Part shown: positions 24,194 through 32,700 of the stretch, in pieces | How positions within the stretch are numbered: position 1 is the stretch's first letter | Layout of the letters: each line of letters starts with the position of its first letter | Assembly: GCA_036675505.1 (NCBI GenBank) | Contig: JAKFEW010000031.1 | Location: forward strand, 1-48,332 | Source: JAKFEW01 sp036675505 | Lineage (GTDB): Bacteria; Cyanobacteriota; Sericytochromatia; S15B-MN24; JAQBPE01 | DNA length: 48,332 nucleotides | Direction of reading: 5' to 3' | The notes under the pieces: model-generated | Seen by the model: the letters and a program-made list of their open reading frames with translations, nothing else | Told to the model about the DNA's origin: nothing | The model's database searches: none | Translations under genes and position numbers: made by a program

Positions 24194-25039
24194 ATGACCC
24201 CCACCTACATCCTCGCTGTGCTCGCCGCCCTCGGCCTCTTTGTGAGCATCGTACTGGTCCCCGTGCGCATGGCCTGGGCCAGCTCCGGTTCTGCGCGCCC
24301 GGCGGGCGGCGGCTGGTGGGTGCTTTCGCTGGTGGCGATCGCGCTGTGGGCCTTCACGACGTCGTCCGGCCTCAAGTCCAACGCCAAATCGATGACGGCG
24401 ATGGCCCTGCAGGAGCTCAAGGTCGTCACGGCGGCAGACGTGCTCAAGGAGCCGGACGCCTGGCTGAACGTGCCGGTGGTGGTGCATGACCAGGCCTTCT
24501 GCGCCGAGCCCATGAACGATCCGGACGCCGAGGGCCAGCTCGCCACGCGCGTGAAGAGCTACGGCGAGGACGAGGTCGAGGGCGAGGAGAGCGACTACCT
24601 GACGACCGTCGAGTACGGCACCGAGCAGGACGTCGTGAAGTTCACCCTCGGCGCGCCGGATTCCAAGCTGCGCAGCGACGAGGAGGGCTTCACGGTCCTG
24701 CCGGCCGGCCCCGTCACCACCAAGAAGATTCCCACGAACGAAACCACGCCGCTCAAGGGTGGCGCGCCGTTCGAGGATACCGAGGAGCGCCGCAGCATCG
24801 CGTGTGGCACCACCATCCACGTGTCGGGCATCGTCACGAAGGAAGGCGAGTTCTACGTCCTCGACCCGCTGCCGCGGAGCATCTCGATCCTGACCGACCG
24901 GCCCTGGAGCGAGATCGTGAGCACGGCCACGACCAAGGCCCGCAGCGAGTCGCGCGGCTTCTGGGTCTGGCTCGTCCTGGCGGGCTTCTTCGGCCTGCTC
25001 CAGCTCACAGGCGCGCTGATGGCCCGCGGCAAGGCCTAG
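24194..25039 (+). CDS. Two-TM protein with GIDE-like soluble domain
   Basis: 281 residues. A hydrophobic helix at 1-22, a second at about 36-55, a long acidic soluble part (80-240) and a C-terminal helix (FWVWLVLAGFFGLLQLTGAL, about 253-272). The soluble part has GTTIHVSGIVTKEGEFYVLDPLP and SISILTDRPWSEIV just before the last helix, an arrangement like the GIDE/MULAN domain found between two membrane helices in bacterial and organellar proteins. I regard that as a weak resemblance. It precedes the SDR gene by seven bases, so the two form an operon. Function unknown. Confidence 0.7.
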   Translation: MTPTYILAVLAALGLFVSIVLVPVRMAWASSGSARPAGGGWWVLSLVAIALWAFTTSSGLKSNAKSMTAMALQELKVVTAADVLKEPDAWLNVPVVVHDQAFCAEPMNDPDAEGQLATRVKSYGEDEVEGEESDYLTTVEYGTEQDVVKFTLGAPDSKLRSDEEGFTVLPAGPVTTKKIPTNETTPLKGGAPFEDTEERRSIACGTTIHVSGIVTKEGEFYVLDPLPRSISILTDRPWSEIVSTATTKARSESRGFWVWLVLAGFFGLLQLTGALMARGKA

Positions 25040-25046
25040 CGACCCG

Positions 25047-26057
25047 ATGCCCGGCTCCGTACTAGTCACAGGGGCCTCGGGCTTCGTCGGACCGTGGCTG
25101 CTGGCGGCGATCGCGGAGCGAGGCTGGGGGCCGATCACGGCCCTCGGCGAGCCGCCCGCCGACCCCGTGCCAGTCCTTGAAGGCGGGGCCGCCGCGAAGC
25201 GGCGGGAGGGGGCCCCCGCCGTGACCTGGCGGCCCGGCGACGTGCGCGACGCGGCAGCGGTCGACGCGTTGGTGGCCGAGGTGAAGCCCGCGCGCGTGTT
25301 CCACCTGGCCGCCCAGGCCTCGGTCGCGGCCTCGCTCGAGGACCCGGGGACGACCTTCGAGATCAACGCGCTCGGCACGCTGCGCCTGCTCGACGCGCTG
25401 CGCCGCCACGCGCCCACCGCGCGCACGCTGCTGGTCTCCTCCGCCGAGGTCTACGGCCCCCGCGGGGGCCGGCTCGCCGAGGACCTCGCGCCGGCGCCGG
25501 CCAACCCGTACGCCGCGAGCAAGGCCGCGGCCGAGCAGGTGGCGGCGGCCTTCGCGCGGGCCTACGGGCTCGCGGTGGTGGTGGCCCGGCCGTTCAACCA
25601 CACGGGCCCCGGCCAGAGCGCGCGCTTCGCGCCCGGCGCTTTCGCGCGGCAGATCGCCATGATCGAGTCGGGGCGTCAGGCGGCCGTGATCCGCGTCGGC
25701 AACCTCGAGGCGCGGCGAGACTTCCTGGACGTCCGCGACGTGGTGCGGGCGTATCTCGCGCTGGCCGAGCACGGCGAGCCGGGCCGGGCGTACAACGTGT
25801 GCCGCGGCGAGGCCGTGGCGATCCAGGCGATTCTCGACGGGCTGCTCGCCCATGCGAAGGTCGGCATCGACGTGGAGCCGGACGCCGGGCTGATGCGACC
25901 GTCGGACGTGCCGGAGCTGGTGGGGGAGCCGGCCGCGCTGCAGGCGGCGACGGGGTGGGCGGCGGAGATTCCGCTGGCGACCACCCTGGCCGACCTGCTG
26001 GATGACTGGCGGCGGCGCATGCCGTTTTTTGGCGACGTGGCGAGCCACCTGGCCTGA
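25047..26057 (+). CDS. NAD(P)-dependent nucleotide-sugar SDR, GDP-6-deoxy-mannose reductase-like
   Basis: 336 residues, extended short-chain dehydrogenase: NAD-binding VLVTGASGFVGPWLL at the N-terminus, catalytic NPYAASKAAAEQ (Y-x3-K), and RPFNHTGPGQ and VGNLEARRDFLDVRDVVRAY, which are hallmarks of the GMD/RMD group that converts GDP-mannose to GDP-4-keto-6-deoxymannose or reduces it to GDP-rhamnose. The reductase Rmd is the closer guess from the RVGNLEARRDF block, but a dehydratase cannot be excluded. It would supply 6-deoxyhexose for surface polysaccharide, in keeping with the export genes at 41-45 kb and the glycosyltransferase at 27 kb. Confidence 0.8.
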   Translation: MPGSVLVTGASGFVGPWLLAAIAERGWGPITALGEPPADPVPVLEGGAAAKRREGAPAVTWRPGDVRDAAAVDALVAEVKPARVFHLAAQASVAASLEDPGTTFEINALGTLRLLDALRRHAPTARTLLVSSAEVYGPRGGRLAEDLAPAPANPYAASKAAAEQVAAAFARAYGLAVVVARPFNHTGPGQSARFAPGAFARQIAMIESGRQAAVIRVGNLEARRDFLDVRDVVRAYLALAEHGEPGRAYNVCRGEAVAIQAILDGLLAHAKVGIDVEPDAGLMRPSDVPELVGEPAALQAATGWAAEIPLATTLADLLDDWRRRMPFFGDVASHLA

Positions 26058-26179
26058 AGATCTTTACCTGTTAATTGGGTGTTATTTCCCTTGCCATAAC
26101 CGAATCCCGGCCGCCGCCGCCCGACAACTCTCCCATCGGTCCGCCCCTTCCGCGGACAGCTACGTGAGAGGAACCCCCG

Positions 26180-27037
26180 ATGTCCGTCGCCGATCGCCTG
26201 GGCCAGAACGTCCGCAAGTTCGCCATCGATCGCATCAAGACATTCAAGCCGAACTCCGCGAAGTTCCTCGCCGCTGTCGAAAAGGCCGAGGCCCGCGGCG
26301 ACGCGCATGTGCTCAAGAACCTCGCCCTCGCGGCCGAGAAGTTCGCGGGCACCGGCGAAAACGCCGCGCTCGGCGCCCGGGCGCGCCAGGTGTTCCACGA
26401 CGGCGCCGTGCTGCGCGCCGACAAGCTGATCAAGAGCAAGCCCGCTTTCGACGAGGCCAAGGTCTACCAGGGCTACATGAACCGCGTCGAGGAGCAGGTC
26501 TCGGCCAACCGGCAGATGCGCGTGAAGCCCGTGCAGGCGGAGGCCGGCGCGACGGCCGCGAAGGCCCAGGGCCACGCCAAGCTCTACCCCTCGCTCGAGG
26601 CGGTGATGCAGGATCTGGAGCGCTCGAAGGGCACCCTCGGCGGCCCGCTCGGTGCCGCGCGCAAGGACCTCGCCGAAGCGCAGCGTGCGCTGGCGACGGC
26701 CGCGCCGGAGCGCAAGGGCCAGGCCCAGGCCTGGGTCGACCGGGTGCAGAGCCAGATCGCCAAGCTCGAGGCCGAGCTGGAGCAGATGACCGCGAAGCCC
26801 CGCGCGTGGGTCGCGAAGGAGCAGGCAACCTACGACACCGGCATGCACCCGCTGATCACCGCCCTGGCCACCGCCACTGGTGAAGTGAAGAAGGTCGACG
26901 TGCCCACCGGTTCCTTGCTGAGCGAGTTCAAGGGCCTCGAAGGCGCCGTCGGCCGCCTGAAGAAGCTGGCCTGGCGGGTCAGCCAGGGCTTCGATCCGAA
27001 CGCCTGGTCGGCCGCCGCGAAGCGCCTCGGACTCTGA
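26180..27037 (+). CDS. Lysine-rich alpha-helical protein of unknown function
   Basis: 285 residues, no signal peptide, no membrane helix. Nearly all predicted helix, with a coiled-coil-like stretch in the centre (GQAQAWVDRVQSQIAKLEAELEQM, about residues 178-201) and a strongly basic N-terminus (VRKFAIDRIKTFKPNSAKF). I recognise no family. The ATG follows GAGAGG with good spacing. The 120 bases before it are unusually AT-rich (TTAATTGGGTGTTATTTCCC at 26073-26092) and contain loosely periodic 11-mers that could be an operator. It is an isolated gene. Confidence 0.65.
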   Translation: MSVADRLGQNVRKFAIDRIKTFKPNSAKFLAAVEKAEARGDAHVLKNLALAAEKFAGTGENAALGARARQVFHDGAVLRADKLIKSKPAFDEAKVYQGYMNRVEEQVSANRQMRVKPVQAEAGATAAKAQGHAKLYPSLEAVMQDLERSKGTLGGPLGAARKDLAEAQRALATAAPERKGQAQAWVDRVQSQIAKLEAELEQMTAKPRAWVAKEQATYDTGMHPLITALATATGEVKKVDVPTGSLLSEFKGLEGAVGRLKKLAWRVSQGFDPNAWSAAAKRLGL

Positions 27038-27073
27038 GCCCCAGCCCATCTCGCCGCTCTTGACATAATGACC

Positions 27074-27109
27074 GACGTCACAGCGAGGGGCTTGGTGATC
27101 TGGTAGAAT
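27074..27109 (+). promoter_or_regulatory. Promoter with shared 19-bp upstream element (GT2 gene)
   Basis: GACGTCACAGCGAGGGGCT at 27074-27092 and TGGTAGAATG with -10 TAGAAT at 27104-27109. It equals the element before the PATAN gene except for one base, and the distance to the -10 differs by one base. A TTGACATAATG just upstream (27059-27069) is misplaced as a -35 for this box. Confidence 0.5.
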
Positions 27110-27169
27110 GACGGGCACTTTATGACGCCCGATTTCACCCCCGCGGGGGCTTCCCCAGAGGATACTGCC

Positions 27170-27910
27170 ATGAACACGCAGTTGGACCGCCCGTCGTCGG
27201 CGGCGTCCACCGGCTTCGTGCTGCCCAGCGTTTCGATCGTGATGCCCGCCTACAACGAGGAGGACATCATCGAGACGGTCGCCCGCAACTGCGCGGCGTA
27301 CCTCGAAACGGTCTGTCCCGATTACGAGGTCGTGATCGTCAACGACGGCTCGAAGGACCGCACAGGCGAGCTCCTCGACAAGCTCCACGCCGAGAACCCC
27401 AAGATCGTGCCGGTCCACCAGCCCAACAAGGGCTACGGCGGCGCGCTCCAGACCGGCTTCGCGAACGCCAAGAAGGAGTACGTCTTCTTCATGGACTCGG
27501 ACAACCAGTTCGACATCCGCGAGCTCGACAAGCTGATCCCGCACCTCGGCAGCGTCGACGTGGTGCTCGGCTACCGCGAGCACCGCCAGGACCACCTGGG
27601 CCGCAAGTTCAACGCCTTCGGCTGGAAGACGCTCGTCAACCTCCTCTTCGGCCTCGGCGTGCGCGACATCGACTGCGCCTTCAAGATCTTCAAGCGCGAC
27701 AAGCTGATGATGGCGTTGCCCGAGAGCGAAGGGGCGATGATCAACACCGAGATGCTCGTGAAGCTCAAGCGCCGCGGCACCAAGTGGGTGGAGGTGCCCG
27801 TGACTCACTACCCGCGCCTCGGTGGCCAGGCGACCGGCGCCAACTTCCAGGTGATCATCAAGGCGTTCAAGGAGCTCCTCAAACTCCACGGGAAGCTCAA
27901 GAACTTCTAG
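27170..27910 (+). CDS. GT2-family glycosyltransferase (dolichyl/polyprenyl-phosphate mannosyltransferase type)
   Basis: 246 residues from the ATG at 27170, which has GAGG eight bases before it. GT-A fold signatures: VSIVMPAYNEEDIIETV, YEVVIVNDGSKDRTGELL, the metal-binding FFMDSDNQFDIRE (DSD), and VPVTHYPRLGGQ. The protein is of the DPM1/DPG-synthase kind without C-terminal membrane helices. It would transfer a sugar from a nucleotide donor to a polyprenyl phosphate at the inner face of the membrane; donor sugar unknown. The membrane protein 17 bases downstream may anchor or flip the product. Promoter with the 19-bp shared element. Confidence 0.9.
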   Translation: MNTQLDRPSSAASTGFVLPSVSIVMPAYNEEDIIETVARNCAAYLETVCPDYEVVIVNDGSKDRTGELLDKLHAENPKIVPVHQPNKGYGGALQTGFANAKKEYVFFMDSDNQFDIRELDKLIPHLGSVDVVLGYREHRQDHLGRKFNAFGWKTLVNLLFGLGVRDIDCAFKIFKRDKLMMALPESEGAMINTEMLVKLKRRGTKWVEVPVTHYPRLGGQATGANFQVIIKAFKELLKLHGKLKNF

Positions 27911-27926
27911 CGTAGCGGCCGCCAGC

Positions 27927-28475
27927 ATGCAGCTGCCCCCTTTCGCCTTGATGTTCCTGCCGCCCTATATCGGGGCAGGCGCGAGCTTTCTCGCCCTCGT
28001 CGGGCTCTTGATGATCATCTTCAAACCCTTCTCGCCCGGCCTGGCCGTCTCGGGCCTCACGATGGTGGCCGCCGCCGGCTACGCAACCTACCTCCAGGGC
28101 GGCGTCGGCGTCGGGGCGGTCATCTGCGGCGTCATGATGCTGTTCTTCTTCGCGGTCGGGCAGTTCTCCGGCTGGTGGACCCACAAGCTGGGCGTCCATT
28201 ACGTCTATTCGACGCCGCAGCTGATCTGGGGCGGCTTCCTCGGCATGTGCCTGATGATGATCTTCAGGGCGCCGTTGTTCCTCCAGATCATCGCCCTCTT
28301 CGTGGGCGCGATGGGCGCCTCCATGGGCATCGAGAAGCGTCCGTTCAAGGAGTCTTTGTCGCGCGGCCCGCTCGGCGTCTACTCGTCGCTCGGCCCGCGG
28401 GGGCTCCACCTCTTGATGGCGCTGGTGGTCATCGACCTGTCCACCTACTACGTCCTCATGCTGTCGCGAGGCTGA
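27927..28475 (+). CDS. Polytopic membrane protein of unknown function
   Basis: 182 residues with about five hydrophobic segments (IGAGASFLALVGLLMIIF, GLTMVAAAGYATYL, AVICGVMMLFFFAVGQF, QLIWGGFLGMCLMMIF, LFLQIIALFVGAMGASM) and a final one ending the chain. No family is recognised. It follows the GT2 gene closely and precedes the XRE gene by two bases, so all four genes to 29728 form one transcription unit. A helper for lipid-linked sugar handling is possible from position only. Confidence 0.72.
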   Translation: MQLPPFALMFLPPYIGAGASFLALVGLLMIIFKPFSPGLAVSGLTMVAAAGYATYLQGGVGVGAVICGVMMLFFFAVGQFSGWWTHKLGVHYVYSTPQLIWGGFLGMCLMMIFRAPLFLQIIALFVGAMGASMGIEKRPFKESLSRGPLGVYSSLGPRGLHLLMALVVIDLSTYYVLMLSRG

Positions 28476-28477
28476 CC

Positions 28478-29386
28478 GTGGGGCGCCGAGGCCAGATCGA
28501 TCCGGAGGCGAGCCAGTCGGTGGCCATGGTCCGCGATGCCCTGAAGGGCCGCGGCATGCGGCAGCAGGAGCTCGCGGAGCGCACCGGGCTGTCGAAGGAC
28601 CACGTCTCGCGCATCCTGCTCGGCAAGGTGGCGTTCCCGCGTGGCCGCGACACGCTGCATGCGATGGCCCAGGCGCTCGGCCTCGACCCGCTGCAGTTCC
28701 CGGAATACCGCCATCAATTACAGGTGTTGCCCGAATCCACGCGCAGGCTCACCTCGCACCTCAAGGCGCATGGCGTCACCCAGCACGAGTGGATCCGGCG
28801 CATCGTGCCGCAGTACAGCGAGGGGCACCTCCAGCTGATCCTGCGTGGCGGCTCGCCCTTCCCCAAGGAGCCTCGCACGATCGAGCTCTTCGCGCAGGCC
28901 GCCGAGGCGGATCCGTTCCTGTTCTCCGAGTACCTGCCGCTCGCCGACTGGAAGGACCGCCTGCTCGCGGCCGCCGAGCTCGCGCTCGACCCGACCGACA
29001 CCGGCGTCTTCAAGCACCTGCTCGGCAAGATCGAGCGCGTGATGGCGCACCGCGACGCCGCCGAGGAAGACTTCGGCGAGCGGCTGCTCAAGCGCTTCCT
29101 CGCCCGGTCGTTCGACAGCGTGGGCCTGCCGCCCGATCCCGAGCTCGACGATCAGCTCACCTACCTGCCCCCGATCAGCCAGTACCAGCCCGAGGTGCGC
29201 GCCATGTTGCGCGCGCTGCACGCGGCCGGCCTGCGCGTGGCCGACCTCGCCGAGCGTGCCGGCGTGGATGCCGACACCTTGTTCGCGGTCGCGAATGGCC
29301 AGATGAAGCTGAAAGACGGCCCGCTGCGGACAGCGGTGTTCCGGACGCTCGGGATCGGGGCCGCCGACGTGGCCAAGGAGGGCTAG
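28478..29386 (+). CDS. XRE-family regulator with multiple helix-turn-helix-like modules
   Basis: 302 residues from a GTG at 28478, two bases after the preceding stop, with GAGG at 28468-28471 as ribosome site. A clear Cro/C1 helix-turn-helix is at about 20-75 (VRDALKGRGMRQQELAERTGLSKDHVSRILLGKVAFP). A second weaker one lies at about 88-130 (LTSHLKAHGVTQHEWIRRIV, LILRGGSPFP), and a third near the end (LRVADLAERAGVDADTLFAVANGQMKLK). The middle is helical. Tandem HTH modules may bind an extended operator. The receiver protein follows four bases later, so the two are probably functionally linked. Targets unknown. Confidence 0.82.
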   Translation: MGRRGQIDPEASQSVAMVRDALKGRGMRQQELAERTGLSKDHVSRILLGKVAFPRGRDTLHAMAQALGLDPLQFPEYRHQLQVLPESTRRLTSHLKAHGVTQHEWIRRIVPQYSEGHLQLILRGGSPFPKEPRTIELFAQAAEADPFLFSEYLPLADWKDRLLAAAELALDPTDTGVFKHLLGKIERVMAHRDAAEEDFGERLLKRFLARSFDSVGLPPDPELDDQLTYLPPISQYQPEVRAMLRALHAAGLRVADLAERAGVDADTLFAVANGQMKLKDGPLRTAVFRTLGIGAADVAKEG

Positions 29387-29389
29387 CGC

Positions 29390-29728
29390 ATGGCCAAGAT
29401 CGTGATGGCAGACGACGACAAGCACTTCTTGCAGGTCGTCGCGAAGTTCCTCAGCCAGGCCGGGCATGACGTGCAGACCGCCCGCAACGGCGAGGACGCG
29501 CTGATGCTGATCGGCGTGTTCAAGCCCGACATGTTGGTGCTCGACGTGGCGCTGCCGCTCGTGACGGGCGACGAGATCGGCCGGGCGGTGGACCTGCCGA
29601 TCCTGTTCATCTCGGGGCGGGACCTGGACCGGGTGGAGGAGCTCGCAGGGCCGCGGATCCGATTCTTGCAGAAGCCCGCGGATCTCGACGAGATCATCGA
29701 GAACGTCGACGAGCTGCTCAAGCTCTGA
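29390..29728 (+). CDS. Stand-alone response-regulator receiver (CheY-like)
   Basis: 112 residues, a single receiver domain. Acidic pocket ADDD (8-10), phospho-acceptor D52 (MLVLDVALPLVTGD), Thr/Ser-like position in FISGRD, and the conserved Lys in FLQKPADLDEII. No output domain. It starts four bases after the XRE stop and ends 28 bases from the end of the convergent multi-kinase, whose histidine-kinase module makes it the natural but unproven phosphodonor. Confidence 0.92.
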   Translation: MAKIVMADDDKHFLQVVAKFLSQAGHDVQTARNGEDALMLIGVFKPDMLVLDVALPLVTGDEIGRAVDLPILFISGRDLDRVEELAGPRIRFLQKPADLDEIIENVDELLKL

Positions 29729-29756
29729 CGCCCTTCCCGCGCTCCCGGGAGGTGCC

Positions 29757-32700
29757 TCAGTCCCCCGGCGTCTCCGGCCAGACCGGGAACACCAGCGCGA
29801 TGCGCGTGCCGCGCCCCGCGGCGCTGTCGATCACCACTTCCCCGCCGTGCTGGTCCATCAGCGCCTTCACGCGCCACAGCCCCACGCCGCTGCCAGGCAC
29901 CCGCACGGTCCGCGCGCCGTAGCGCTCGAAGGGCGAGGCGAGGCGTTCGGGCGGGAAGCCGGGGCCCGCGTCGGCCACGACCAGGCGGATGCCGTCATTG
30001 GCGATGGCCGTGACCGTCACCTCGCCGCGGTCGGTGTATTTGATCGCGTTGTCGACCAGGTTCTGCAGCATCTGGCCGACCCGTCGCTCGTCGGCGCGCA
30101 CCTTCGGCACCGTGCGGAAGGCCTCGCGGTCGAGGCGGACGACCAGCCCCTTGGCCTCGGCCGAGGGCTGCAGGCCGCGCACGATCTCGTCGGCGATCCG
30201 CTCGAGGTCGAGGTCCTGCAGGCGCAGCGTGAGCTTGCCGGCCTGGACCCCGGCGGCGTCGAGGATGCCGTCGATCTTGCGGGTCAGCATGCGGGCGTTG
30301 AGCAGCACGCCGTCCACCATCTCGCCTTGCGGCTCGCTGAGCTCGCCTTCCATCCCCTTGAGCAGCCCCTGGCAGGACGCCATGATGGCCGCCAGCGGCG
30401 CGCGCAGGTCGTGGCTCTCGGCCTCGAAGGCGGCCGTGCGCGCGGCATCGTAATCGGCGAGCGCGGCCAGCTTGGTGTCCTTCTCCTCGAGCAGCCGCAC
30501 GTGGCTCTTGAGCTGCTCGGTCTGCAGGCGCATGGCCTGGAAGAGCCGGGCGCTGTCGAGGGCCACGGCGGCCTGGGCGGCGATCGCCTCCATCATGCGC
30601 AAATCCTCGGGCCCGAAGGCCCCCAGCGCGACCCGGCTGTCCACGTACAACACGCCATGCAAGGCCTGCTCGACCAGCAGCGGCACGCACATCACCGAGC
30701 GCACCTGCAGGTCCACGATGCTCGCCTGGGTCTTGAACGCGTCGCTCTCGCGCGTGTCGAGCACGCACTCGGGCGCACGCTGGGCGACCACGCGCGCCAC
30801 GATCGACTTGCTGTAGGCCTCCTCGCTTTCCGTGCCCCACGGGCGCAGGTCGCCGCTCGGGGTCGCGAGCAGGACCAGCACGCGCTCGGCCTGCGTCACC
30901 TCGCGGGTGAAGGCGCGTACGCGCTCGAGCACGCCTTCGGGGTGGCGCGAAGCGCCGAGCGCCCGCGTCAGCTCGAGCAGCATCTCGAGGCGGCGGCCCC
31001 GCTGCACGTGGCGGTGGGCCTCCTCGATCTCGCGCATCTCGCAGAAAGGCGTGCGCGCGGGGTGGGCGAGGAAGTTCGCGCGCGCGCCGGCGCTGGGGAA
31101 GGCCTGGGTGAAGCGCGCGAGCAGATCGTGTCCGCGGCGCGAAAGCCGCTCCGCGAGCAGCTCCTCGCCGGCCGCGAGGTGCTCGACCGCGAGGCCGAGG
31201 CAGGCCAGGGCGAGCGGGGCTGGCGTGCGCAGGCGCTCGGCGAGCGCGTAGGCGCGGACGAGGTCGGCCGGGCCCTGGTCCACCGGCGCGCGGCGATCGA
31301 CGAGGTGCAAGGCCAGCAGCAGGTCGGCCTCCAGGCCGTCGAGCTCCTCGGTGCGCGCGAGCGCGAGCGCCTCGGTCCAGCATGCGCGGGCGTCTTCGAG
31401 CTGCTCGCGCCGGAAGGCGAGCCAGCCGGCCACGCGCCCGGCCTGGGCGCGCGGCGCCGCGGCGCCGGAGGCCGCGATCAGCGCGTCGACGGCGGCGAGC
31501 TCGCGCTCGGCCTCCGCGAGCTCGCCGCCCATCACGTGGGCCTCGGCGAGCAAGAGCCGCGCCTTGAGCAGGAGCTCGCCGCCGCCGGCCTTCTCGATCG
31601 CCGCCACGGCAAGCTCCGCCGCCCGCCTGGCCGACTCGAAGGCGCCCAGGAACAGGTGGCGCTCGGCCTCGTAAGCCAGGCCGTACTGGCGCAGGTAACC
31701 GCTGCCGAGCGCGGCCTCGCGCTCGCGCGCCTCCGCGAGCGCGGCTTCCATCCCCGGCGCGTCGCCGAGGTGCAGCCGCGCGACGCTCTCGACGTACCGC
31801 ACGAAGCCCAGCAGGAAGCCGTAGCCGGTCGCGTGCGCGACGTCGGCGGCCAGCTCGAGCCGCCCGAGCGCGTCGCGCCAGCGACCCTGTTCGGCGTCGC
31901 AAAGGGCCAGGTTGAGCAGCGCGAGCCCCTCTTCCTGGCGGTAGCCGATCTCGGCGGCGAGCGCCCGGTTGGCCTCGAAGTGCTCGCGCGCTTCCTTGAA
32001 GCGGCCGAGCCCCATGAACGCGTTGCCGATCAGCATGTGCGTGTCGAGCCGACCGAGCGGATCGGCGTCGGCCTCGCGCAGCCCGAGCGCCTCGCCGAGG
32101 TGCGCGAGGCCGATGTCGGCGGTCTCGGCGGCGCCCGCGAGCAGGGTGCCGAGGAAGGACAGCGCCTCGGCGGCGAAGCCTGACAGGTCGTGCTCGCGGG
32201 CGATCGCGAGCACCTCGTCGTAGGCGGCCGTGCTGGCGGCGCGATCGCCCGCGTAGAAGCGCACGCGGCCGAGCGTCGTGAGCCCGCGCAGGCGCTCGCG
32301 GATCGCCGCGGGATCGTCATGGAGGGGCGCGAGCAGCACGATCGCCTCTTCGATCGCCTCGCGCGCCTCGGTCAGGCGGTTCATCGCCTGGCGCGTCTTG
32401 CCGAGCGAGACCAGGATGTGCGCGCGATCGAGCGTGGTGGGCGCGTCGGCGAGCGCGGCCTCGTAGGCCTCGGCGGCGGGGCCGAGGTCGCCGACGACGC
32501 GGCGCACGTCCGCCTGGACCACGCGCATCGCGTAGCCGGCCGCGCGGAACCGCCAGGGCTCCGCGTGCGCGCCGATCGCCATGAGGCCCGCGCCGAAGTG
32601 CGCGAGCGCGAGATCGTTGGCCCAGATGCGCGCGGCCGCCCGGCCCGCCGCCAGCGCCCACTTCACCAGCGCCTCGGGCGACTCGCCCTCGGCGTGGAGG

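Noticed and set aside
21251..25426. Very long open frame on the minus strand opposite mutS and the following genes
   Set aside because: It is antisense to clear genes, rich in Arg/His/Ala/Gly/Asp in the way of GC-rich shadow frames, and has no domain.
27059..27069. TTGACATAATG taken as -35/-10 of the GT2 gene
   Set aside because: The spacing to TAGAAT is about 40 bases, and no second hexamer is at the right place; the shared 19-bp element is the stronger signal.
28175..28477. XRE protein beginning in the upstream membrane-protein gene
   Set aside because: That part is an overlapping frame of the membrane protein; the GTG at 28478 with GAGG is the start.
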